Source of the DNA: an uncultured Tissierellia bacterium
Lineage (GTDB): Bacteria; Bacillota; Clostridia; Tissierellales; Peptoniphilaceae
NCBI GenBank assembly: GCA_902489375.1
Contig: CABTZP010000012.1
Span: forward strand, 1-21,437
Length of the DNA stretch: 21,437 nucleotides
Direction of reading: 5' to 3'
Both the position numbers and the translations under genes were made by a program. The notes under the pieces are model-generated. The model was not told the DNA's origin. It did not search any database and worked only from the letters and a program-made list of their open reading frames with translations. This document shows, piece after piece, positions 15,607 through 21,437 of the stretch. Within the stretch, counting starts at the first letter, position 1; each line of letters begins with the position of its first letter.

Positions 15607-16212
15607 ATGGGGATCATTGATTACATTGAAGCGAAAAATCAGGAACGAATTCGGCGCGCATACTATGAGGATGCGAAAAAAATCACCTTTGGCGCGATAA
15701 TTGGCCTTGCGATTGGTGCGGCGACAGGAATTCTTTATGCGCCAAAATCGGGTGAAGAAACACGCCAGGACTTAGCCGATAAGGTTCAAAACGCGTCTGA
15801 GGAAGTGATGGATCGGGCCAATGAAGTGGCGATCAATGCCAAAAATGCGTATAAAACAAAAGTCGAATCCAAACTCACCTCAATTCGTCCAGCCATTGAA
15901 GCCGGGATGGATGCGGCTCAGGAAGCCTTTGCGTGCGAAAAAGAAGCCAATGTTGATCGCGTTTATGATCACTTCACCGATGAGGACTGGGAAGCAGCGG
16001 AACATTTTGAAGAGAAAAAAGAAAAAGTCAAAGACGCGGCCCAGGAGGTCAAGGAAGATCTTAAGGAGACCGGAGAGGACATTAAAGAAGGCGTAAAGAA
16101 CATAAAAAATGACGTCAAAAACGATGCTAAGGAAATGGGAAAAGACATCAAAGATGACGCCAAAGACCTGGGAGATGATGTCAAAAAGACGAAAGATAAA
16201 GCATTCAAGTAA
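15607..16212 (+). CDS. YtxH-domain membrane protein with long charged tail
   Basis: A 201-residue protein. A charged start (1-25) is followed by a glycine/alanine-rich membrane segment (about 27-44, FGAIIGLAIGAATGILYAP) and the YtxH/gas-vesicle-like signature APKSGEETRQDL (45-56). The rest is hydrophilic and helical, and residues about 137-201 are a Lys/Asp/Glu-rich repeat of roughly eleven-residue period (KEDLKETGEDI, KNDAKEMGKDI, KDDAKDLGDDV) like LEA-type or apolipoprotein-like amphipathic helices. I chose ATG 15607 because AAGGAGG (15594-15600) lies six bases before it. An ATG at 15586 lies upstream of that site. In Bacilli, YtxH is linked to envelope stress and sits near ccpA, as here. 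Molecular function is unknown. Confidence 0.88.
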   Translation: MGIIDYIEAKNQERIRRAYYEDAKKITFGAIIGLAIGAATGILYAPKSGEETRQDLADKVQNASEEVMDRANEVAINAKNAYKTKVESKLTSIRPAIEAGMDAAQEAFACEKEANVDRVYDHFTDEDWEAAEHFEEKKEKVKDAAQEVKEDLKETGEDIKEGVKNIKNDVKNDAKEMGKDIKDDAKDLGDDVKKTKDKAFK

Positions 16213-16234
16213 GCCAATTTTTTTGTCAGTCAAT

Positions 16235-16246
16235 CGTTCATGAACG
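16235..16246. repeat. 12-bp palindrome touching the DUF948 ribosome binding site
   Basis: CGTTCATGAACG is a perfect palindrome whose last two bases begin CGGAGG (16245-16250), the binding site for the next gene. It could be a short hairpin or a protein site, or chance. Confidence 0.4.
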
Positions 16247-16256
16247 GAGGTTGGAT

Positions 16257-16718
16257 TTGCAGACAAATGATTTCGTTTTCACTGTTTCTCTGACGGGGCT
16301 TCTTTTAGGCATTTTGATTATTGCGGCCATTGTTGCCATCGTTTTGCTGATTAAGGTTCTAAGCAAGGTTTCAAAGACAATGGATGTCGTTTCCGATTTG
16401 GTGGATCATAATAAAGAAGAATTAGACCTGGTTTTTAAAACGATTCCTCAGGTAACGGGTAAAGTCGATAAGACCCTGGACCAGGCGAATCAAATTTTAG
16501 ACCATTCTTCTGACGAGATCACCGAGTCTATCGCCAGTTTAAAAAGCACTTTGGTCAATGCCTCTCGTCTCTCAGAGGATGCAGTCGATACTGTTGAATA
16601 TCTCTCTCGAACCGCTATTGATGCTGCGGATACCTTAACAGGCGGGGTAGCACAAACGCATTCTACCTTGAGTTATGTGAAGGAAATTGCAAAAATTGTT
16701 CGAGATATTGTGAAATAA
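16257..16718 (+). CDS. DUF948 (YtxG-like) membrane protein
   Basis: A 153-residue protein with one N-terminal membrane helix (about 10-32, TGLLLGILIIAAIVAIVLLI) and a long helical, heptad-like tail (KTIPQVTGKVDKTLDQANQI and following, rich in V/I/L at regular spacing), as in DUF948 proteins. The start is a TTG at 16257: CGGAGG (16245-16250) is six bases before it, whereas the TTG at 16251 directly abuts that site and is unusable. The pair YtxH-DUF948 is often adjacent, and both are probably envelope proteins of unknown mechanism. A strong terminator follows, so the two form a short operon. Confidence 0.85.
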   Translation: MQTNDFVFTVSLTGLLLGILIIAAIVAIVLLIKVLSKVSKTMDVVSDLVDHNKEELDLVFKTIPQVTGKVDKTLDQANQILDHSSDEITESIASLKSTLVNASRLSEDAVDTVEYLSRTAIDAADTLTGGVAQTHSTLSYVKEIAKIVRDIVK

Positions 16719-16735
16719 AACACAGTTACTTGATT

Positions 16736-16770
16736 AAAAATAACGAGGCCTTCCGCCTCGTTATTTTTTT
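16736..16770 (+). terminator. Intrinsic terminator after DUF948
   Basis: AATAACGAGGC (16739-16749) pairs perfectly with GCCTCGTTATT (16755-16765) around CTTCC. A run of seven T residues follows (16764-16770) and an A-run precedes it, so it may work in both directions. Confidence 0.93.
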
Positions 16771-16889
16771 GCTCTTACTTTCGATGATTTCTAATTTTGA
16801 TTTTGACTTCATTTTATTTTTTCTCGTTCATGGGGAAAACGATCAGTTCAGGAAAAAAGGTGTAATTTTCGTAATTTATCGGCTGTGCA

Positions 16890-16903
16890 GGGAAGCGTTT
16901 TTT
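16890..16903 (+). promoter_or_regulatory. Weak cre-like site before the ccpA-like gene
   Basis: GGGAAGCGTTTTTT keeps the AAnCGnT core of the catabolite response element but differs at both ends: seven of eleven fixed positions match. It lies just upstream of the extended -10 box, where autorepression would be expected. Tentative. Confidence 0.25.
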
Positions 16904-16904
16904 G

Positions 16905-16913
16905 TGATAAAAT
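16905..16913 (+). promoter_or_regulatory. Extended -10 promoter element of the ccpA-like gene
   Basis: TGA-TAAAAT (16905-16913) lies about 45 bases before the start, after the terminator of the preceding operon. No good -35 hexamer is seen at 16-18 bases, so recognition would rest on the extended -10. Confidence 0.45.
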
Positions 16914-16957
16914 TTACCTGATCGTCAATTAAAATCTGAATAGAATGAGGTGATAAT

Positions 16958-17983
16958 ATGGGCCAGCCGACAATTAAAGATGTTGCGAAATTGGCCGGCG
17001 TCTCGATTTCCACGGTTTCCCGAGTCATGAACAAGTCGAAGCCCGTAAGTCCTGAGGCCGAAAGAAAAGTGGTCGATGCCATTAATAAGCTTGGATTTAA
17101 GCCAAACGAGCTTGCCCGAAGCTTGGTTATGAAAAAAACGAACTCGATTGGGATTTTAGTCAAAGACATCGGCATCGATTATATGGCGGAAATGGTCCGA
17201 GGAGCAGAGGAAATTGGAAGAATGTATAATTATGATATTTTGCTTTCCTCGACCTATGGCAATTTGGAATTGGAAAAAAAGGCGGTCGACTTCCTCTTTC
17301 GCAAGCAAGTGGAAGGGCTGATTCTCTTAGCTGAAAACATTGAGCCGGAGATCATCGTCAAAATCCGGGAATATAAGCTTCCTTATGTTCTTTTGGATAA
17401 ATTTTATAAGGCAAATGATTATCACACGGTCTCGGTCAATTATGAGGAAGCGATGTCAGATTTAACGGAATATGTCATCTCATTAAATCACAAAAAGATT
17501 ATTTACCTTCGCACTGACCGAGATTATGACATTTGTAAAGAGAAGATATTGGGATATCAAAAGGCAATGCAAAAGCACCAGCTGACGCCCATCGAGGTAT
17601 CAGGCGGCAAAGAAGGTGAAGAGGCGGGCTACCGGTGTGCGGAAAAAATAGAAGAAGAACTGGGCGCTTTGAGTAAAGCGGCAGATGCCTATATTTGCGA
17701 AAACAATCACATTGCTCTTTCTTTTATGAATTACTGCTACGAACAAGGAATTCCGATTCCCGATCAAGTTCAGCTCGCCGGTTTTGGAAATATTAAATTT
17801 GCCCGGGACATCCTTCCTCATCTTACGATTCTGGCTGAGCCCTATTATGATATTGGCGCCGTCGCCATGAGAGTCCTGACAAAGGAGTTGCAAAACGGAG
17901 AAAAACTGACCGAATCAATCGATTTGCCAACCCAAATTTATGAAGGAGATACGATCCGCAAACGAGATTATTCCTTGAAATGA
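16958..17983 (+). CDS. ccpA: LacI-family regulator, probable catabolite control protein CcpA
   Basis: A 341-residue LacI/GalR repressor: helix-turn-helix at about 5-25 (TIKDVAKLAGVSISTVSRVMN), hinge helix at 50-57 (NELARSLV), then a periplasmic-binding-like effector domain. The late stretch YYDIGAVAMRVLTKELQNGE (about residues 296-315) closely recalls CcpA of Bacilli. Position after ytxH-DUF948 and before HPr/enzyme I also fits. CcpA binds cre sites together with HPr-Ser-P and adjusts carbon catabolism. GAGGTGA precedes ATG 16958. The core differs from typical CcpA in places (KDIGIDYMAEMVRG where PDI..(F)FAEL is usual), so a CcpA-like sugar regulator with its own ligand remains possible. Confidence 0.75.
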   Translation: MGQPTIKDVAKLAGVSISTVSRVMNKSKPVSPEAERKVVDAINKLGFKPNELARSLVMKKTNSIGILVKDIGIDYMAEMVRGAEEIGRMYNYDILLSSTYGNLELEKKAVDFLFRKQVEGLILLAENIEPEIIVKIREYKLPYVLLDKFYKANDYHTVSVNYEEAMSDLTEYVISLNHKKIIYLRTDRDYDICKEKILGYQKAMQKHQLTPIEVSGGKEGEEAGYRCAEKIEEELGALSKAADAYICENNHIALSFMNYCYEQGIPIPDQVQLAGFGNIKFARDILPHLTILAEPYYDIGAVAMRVLTKELQNGEKLTESIDLPTQIYEGDTIRKRDYSLK

Positions 17984-18047
17984 TCCGATTATGATGATTT
18001 AGCCTTGTCGTGACTTGTGTAACACTGGCTGTTATAAGGAGGAAAGA

Positions 18048-18308
18048 ATGGCTGAAAAAAAAGTTGTTATTAAGAATGATACCGGTTTGCATGCCCGTCC
18101 GGCCGCCGCGCTGGTTCAGTTTGTAAAAAATTTTCCCGGGGATGTCGAGCTGATCAAGGACGGGAAAATAGCAAACGCGAAAAGCATCTTTAACGTCATG
18201 AGTCTTGGCGTTGCCAAGGGGACGGAAATTACCGTTCGTGTAAGCGGTGATCATGCGCAGGAAGATGTCTGCAAGGTCGTTGAATTTATTGAAAATCTGT
18301 CTGAATAA
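18048..18308 (+). CDS. ptsH: Phosphocarrier protein HPr
   Basis: The 86-residue phosphocarrier of the PTS, which passes phosphate from enzyme I to sugar-specific EIIA. The active His15 is in TGLHARPA and the regulatory Ser46 is in NAKSIFNVMSLGV. Ser46 is the target of HPr kinase in Bacillota, which makes the CcpA corepressor. The start at 18048 has AAGGAGG (18036-18042) five bases before it. An upstream in-frame ATG at 18015 has no such site. The 64 bases after ccpA contain no clear promoter: the only -10-like TATAAG overlaps the ribosome binding site. Read-through from ccpA is therefore plausible. Enzyme I follows after 27 bases. Confidence 0.96.
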   Translation: MAEKKVVIKNDTGLHARPAAALVQFVKNFPGDVELIKDGKIANAKSIFNVMSLGVAKGTEITVRVSGDHAQEDVCKVVEFIENLSE

Positions 18309-18335
18309 ACATCTTAATTCAAGGGGAGGAAAAGG

Positions 18336-20060
18336 ATGGTAAAAAAATTAATCGGCAAGACCGCATCCGCCGGCATTGCCATGGGTCCAGCCAGACTTTT
18401 CGTCAAAAAGGAGCTAAACCTTGTTCGTCGGGTCATCTCTGAAAAAGAATCGCCAAAAGAAATTCAAAAACTCCAGTGGGCGATTCAGGACTACGAAAGG
18501 GTTTTAAAGAATTTAGTCCCTCTTAATGAAACAGAAAAATCGATCTTCGAAATGCATGTCGAGCTTTTGAATGATCCTTATTTTTATAAGACGGCAGCCA
18601 GTCGAATCGAGAAAAATAGGGTTGATGCAATTTGGGCGGTTCATGAGACGGTTGAGGAGATGGCTTCCATTATTGATTCCCTGGAAGATACCTATCTTCG
18701 CGGACGAGCGGAGGATTATCGGGATATTGAGCTGAATGTGATCAGTCACTTAGTGGGCTATCATCCGGATTCCATGAAGAATTTAGAAGAAGATGTGATT
18801 ATTGTCACCAAAGGGCTGACGCCCTCTGATTTTACCCTTATTCATCCGGATCATTTTAAAGGTTTTGTGGATGAGAGCGGATCAAAGTTAAGCCATGTCT
18901 CTATCCTTGCCCAAAATATGAATATTCCTGGTCTGGCTTCTGTCAAGGATGCTTTAAATGAAATTCATGACGGGGATTTCCTGATTTTGGATGCGAATAA
19001 AGGATTTATTTATGTTAACCCTGAAGAGGAAAAGATTGAAGCCTATCAAAAAGCCCTGAAAAAATCAGACGAAAACAAGCTTTTTTTTGCTCAGATGAAG
19101 GATCGGATTCCTGAAACCAAGGACGGAAAAAAAGTTAAAGTTTCAGCCAATGTTGGAAATGATTCCGAAGTGGTCAGAGCAATTCAGGAGGGATGCAACG
19201 GAGTAGGACTTTTTCGGACAGAATGTCTTTACCTCAACCACCAGTCTTTTCCCGCGGAGCTTGAGCAATTTACAATTTATAAAAAAGCAGTGGAACGGCT
19301 GGAGGGTAAGGAGCTTCTCATTCGCACCTTGGATATTGGCGGTGATAAAGACCTCCCTTATTTCAAGATCCCTCAGGAGAACAATCCCTTTTTGGGTTTA
19401 CGGGCTCTGAGGATCTGCTTTAAAATACCAGATATTTTTCGCACACAGATTCGTGCAATTCTGAAAGCTTCCTCCTATGGGCGTGTCAAAATCCTTCTTC
19501 CGATGGTTGTTTCCATGGATGAGCTGATGGAAGCCAAAAGAAGAATTGAAGAGTGTAAAAAAGAGTTGCGTGCCGAAGGCGTACCATTCGACGAGCACAT
19601 TCCGGTCGGAATCATGGTGGAAACTCCTGCGGCGATTTTTATGGCCGATGAGCTGGCAAAAGCTTCTGATTTTTTCAGTATTGGCACCAATGACCTCACA
19701 CAGTATATTTTGGCTGCCGACCGGGGAAATGAGCTTTTAGCCGAACTTTATAATACCTATGATCCTTCCGTGTTAAGAGCAATTGCAAGGACCATTGACG
19801 CGGCCCACGCCAATCAGATAGAATGTGGTCTTTGTGGGGCCCTCGCGGCGGACATTCGTTCAACGTATTTGCTGTTAGGGATGGGAATCGATGAATTATC
19901 TGTTCCGGCTTCCCGAATCGGGCTAGTAAAAAAAATCATTATGGAAGCCAACTATTCCGAAGCGAAGCAATTTGCGAATGATATCCTGGCTTCATCTTCT
20001 CTATCAGAGATTCTTTTGAAGCTAAAACGTTACCGTGAACTGACCGCTGGGAGCCGTTAA
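18336..20060 (+). CDS. ptsI: PTS enzyme I (PEP-protein phosphotransferase)
   Basis: A 574-residue enzyme that takes phosphate from PEP and gives it to HPr. N-terminal swivel/HPr-binding region (about 1-230), with IFEMHVELLNDPYF (70-83) and the phosphorylated His187, then the PEP-binding barrel (about 250-570) with GLFRTE (291-296), RTLDIGGDKDLPY (330-342), NPFLGLRALRI (350-360), GIMVETPAA (425-433), SIGTNDLTQY (448-457) and the active Cys500 in CGLCGALAAD. Length matches the family. The phospho-histidine site reads GSKLSHVSILAQ, whereas GGRTSHTSIMAR is usual: the His is kept, but several otherwise conserved neighbours are changed. GGGGAGG precedes the ATG. The stop TAA overlaps the next start as TAATG. 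Confidence 0.95.
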   Translation: MVKKLIGKTASAGIAMGPARLFVKKELNLVRRVISEKESPKEIQKLQWAIQDYERVLKNLVPLNETEKSIFEMHVELLNDPYFYKTAASRIEKNRVDAIWAVHETVEEMASIIDSLEDTYLRGRAEDYRDIELNVISHLVGYHPDSMKNLEEDVIIVTKGLTPSDFTLIHPDHFKGFVDESGSKLSHVSILAQNMNIPGLASVKDALNEIHDGDFLILDANKGFIYVNPEEEKIEAYQKALKKSDENKLFFAQMKDRIPETKDGKKVKVSANVGNDSEVVRAIQEGCNGVGLFRTECLYLNHQSFPAELEQFTIYKKAVERLEGKELLIRTLDIGGDKDLPYFKIPQENNPFLGLRALRICFKIPDIFRTQIRAILKASSYGRVKILLPMVVSMDELMEAKRRIEECKKELRAEGVPFDEHIPVGIMVETPAAIFMADELAKASDFFSIGTNDLTQYILAADRGNELLAELYNTYDPSVLRAIARTIDAAHANQIECGLCGALAADIRSTYLLLGMGIDELSVPASRIGLVKKIIMEANYSEAKQFANDILASSSLSEILLKLKRYRELTAGSR

Positions 20061-21004
20061 TGCGAAAGAAAATATTGAAACTTATTAAAATTATCCTGGG
20101 AAGCGGTTTAATCGCCTCCTCAGTTTATTTTTTCTTTTTGCCGAACAAAATTGCGAACGGCGGAGTTACCGGCCTCGCACTTTCGATTCACACCCTTTTT
20201 CCAATTATTCCTCTGGGGTATATGACTTTAATCGGTTCCCTTATTCTTTTTCTGATTGGCTATCTTATGCTGGGAAAGGAGTTTAGTCTCTATACTCTTT
20301 TTGGATCCGTATGCTTTTCAACCTGGCTGATTATTTTAGAGCACGTGTTTCCCAACAACAAGCCTCTGGTGGACGAGTTGATCATCTCGATTATCGCCGG
20401 AGCTGGCCTTTCCGCGATGGGCCTGGCAATTGTGTTTCGCCAAGGCGCCTCAACCGGGGGAACGGATATTGTTTCGAAAATTCTCGCAACCTTCTTTCCG
20501 ATCTCCCTATCCACGGGATTGATGATCGCAGATGGCTTTGTCGTTCTTTTACTGGGACTGGTTATCTCTTACCGGCAGGCAATTTATGAAATTGTTTCCA
20601 TCTCTTTGACCAGTATTTTGATGGAGTATGTTCTGGCGGGCGTTGACAGGCGCTTTGTCATGAATATTAACACCAGTCAATTTGAGGAGATTAACCAATT
20701 TATTTTGAAGGAAATGGGAAGAGGAACAACGATTTATCCGGCGATTGGAGGCTACTCCCAGAAAGAATACCATGTCATTTTGACGATTGTCCTTCCTCGA
20801 GAGTATTTGAAAATTAGAAAATTTGTTGCCCAAACGGATCCCAAGGCATTTATCTATGTGTATCGTGCCAGCGAGGTTCTGGGAGAGGGGTTTACTCCGC
20901 AGTCGGCTAATACGCCCAAGAGTCCTTTGAGCCGAAAAAAAGACTCTTCCTTAAAAGGAATCAGCCCATCAGAAGAAAATTCGCCCCTGCCTTTAAAGGA
21001 TTAG
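20060..21004 (+). CDS. YitT-family membrane protein (DUF161 and DUF2179)
   Basis: A 314-residue protein with about five to six hydrophobic segments (residues about 8-190), the family sequence NGGVTGLALSIH (33-44) and RQGASTGGTDIVSKIL (about 126-141), then a soluble DUF2179 domain (about 195-283; GRGTTIYPAIGGYSQKE and VYRASEVLGEGF). The function of the family is not established; transport is suspected. The last 30 residues are a Ser/Pro/Lys-rich tail outside the domain. It overlaps the ptsI stop by one base with only GGGAG nearby, so it is probably coupled to ptsI. There is no evidence that it takes part in the PTS. Confidence 0.9.
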   Translation: MRKKILKLIKIILGSGLIASSVYFFFLPNKIANGGVTGLALSIHTLFPIIPLGYMTLIGSLILFLIGYLMLGKEFSLYTLFGSVCFSTWLIILEHVFPNNKPLVDELIISIIAGAGLSAMGLAIVFRQGASTGGTDIVSKILATFFPISLSTGLMIADGFVVLLLGLVISYRQAIYEIVSISLTSILMEYVLAGVDRRFVMNINTSQFEEINQFILKEMGRGTTIYPAIGGYSQKEYHVILTIVLPREYLKIRKFVAQTDPKAFIYVYRASEVLGEGFTPQSANTPKSPLSRKKDSSLKGISPSEENSPLPLKD

Positions 21005-21020
21005 GGCTAGGAGAAAAAAG

Positions 21021-21437
21021 ATGAATCTTGGAAAAATGCAAAAGATGAAGGTCAGCCGAATTTCAAAGATCGGGGCGACCCTGGATAATGCGATTCTTCT
21101 TCCTAAAAATGAAATCATAGGCTCGATCAAGGAAGGAGATGAGATTGAGGTTTTTCTCTACAAAGATAGTGAAGATCGTCTAATCGCGACGATGAAAACA
21201 CCGAAGGTTCAGGTAGGAAGCTTTGCACTTTTAAAAGTCGTTGATACGACGAAAATTGGCGCTTTTTTGGACTGGGGCCTTGCCAAAGATCTTTTCTTAC
21301 CCTTTAAAGAACAGATCCATCCCCTCAAAAAAGGAGACTGGGTTCCCGTCACCTGTTATGTTGACCATTCTGAGCGGCTTGCCGCGACCAGCCGAATTAA
21401 AAATCGCTTTCCCAGACCGCGCGGAATAAAAGAGAAC
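21021..21437 (+). CDS. CvfB/YitL-like S1-domain protein, N-terminal part (runs off window)
   Basis: The first 139 codons of a gene cut by the window end. AGGAG lies about seven bases before ATG 21021, 16 bases after the YitT-family stop. The translation has two S1-like beta-rich blocks: residues about 8-50 (KVSRISKIGATLDNAILLPK) and about 60-115, including VGSFALLKVVDTTKIGAFLD and WGLAKDLFLPFKEQ, the pattern of CvfB/YitL proteins. These carry S1 domains and a winged helix, bind RNA and influence virulence gene expression in staphylococci. The C-terminal half is not visible, so completeness cannot be judged. Confidence 0.85.
   Translation, partial: MNLGKMQKMKVSRISKIGATLDNAILLPKNEIIGSIKEGDEIEVFLYKDSEDRLIATMKTPKVQVGSFALLKVVDTTKIGAFLDWGLAKDLFLPFKEQIHPLKKGDWVPVTCYVDHSERLAATSRIKNRFPRPRGIKEN

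Noticed and set aside
15522..15620. A 32-codon ORF (beginning MSFWGIFTLRSQ) between the ytxH promoter and gene, overlapping the ytxH start by 14 bases.
   Set aside because: It has no ribosome binding site, and its 3' end simply reads through the ytxH binding site in another frame. An uORF cannot be excluded but nothing supports it.
18005..18038. TTGTCG...TATAAG as a ptsH promoter.
   Set aside because: The spacing is far from 17 bases, and the -10-like box overlaps the ribosome binding site, leaving almost no leader.

Overview
The window looks like chromosomal core DNA from a low-to-moderate-GC Gram-positive bacterium of the phylum Bacillota, probably a sugar-fermenting one. The clues are strong AGGAGG-type ribosome binding sites, some TTG starts, the GlgC/GlgD pair, an HPr that keeps the Ser-46 regulatory site next to a CcpA-like repressor, a YtxH-DUF948 pair, a YitT-family membrane protein and a CvfB/YitL-like S1 protein. 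The FHA-FtsW-PBP trio is typical of Clostridia, while ytxH-DUF948-ccpA order is typical of Bacilli, so I do not assign a class. I see no transposase, integrase, phage gene, CRISPR array, tRNA or rRNA.

Layout. (1) Positions 1-578 hold the 3' part of enolase. (2) Positions 672-8075 are a tight same-strand glycogen block: glgC, glgD, glgA, a type I pullulanase and a phosphoglucomutase. (3) Positions 8117-11317 continue on the same strand with a membrane-anchored FHA protein, an FtsW/RodA-family glycosyltransferase and a class B penicillin-binding protein, joined by start/stop overlaps. A short hairpin closes this run. (4) On the minus strand, 15049 down to 11352, lie NAD kinase, TrkA and TrkH. 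(5) The 557-base gap at 15050-15606 holds divergent promoter candidates, an inverted repeat, a structured RNA with its own promoter and terminator (best call 6S RNA), and a promoter for the next gene. (6) On the plus strand follow YtxH and DUF948 envelope proteins, a strong terminator, the CcpA-like regulator, HPr, PTS enzyme I, a YitT-family protein, and the first 139 codons of a CvfB-like S1 protein cut by the window end.

How the genes work together. Phosphoglucomutase interconverts glucose-6-P and glucose-1-P, GlgC/GlgD makes ADP-glucose, GlgA polymerises it, and pullulanase removes alpha-1,6 branches. No branching enzyme or phosphorylase is in view. HPr and enzyme I start PTS sugar uptake from PEP, the product of enolase, and HPr-Ser-P would be the corepressor of the CcpA-like protein. 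The FHA-FtsW-PBP trio makes peptidoglycan. NAD kinase sits with the NAD-binding TrkA gate of the TrkH potassium channel.

No wholly new multi-gene system is evident. The points that most deserve a second look are the structured RNA overlapped by a 40-codon ORF with a good ribosome binding site, the divergent phospho-histidine site of enzyme I, the NAD kinase/TrkAH operon, and the coupling of glycogen genes to a cell-wall trio.
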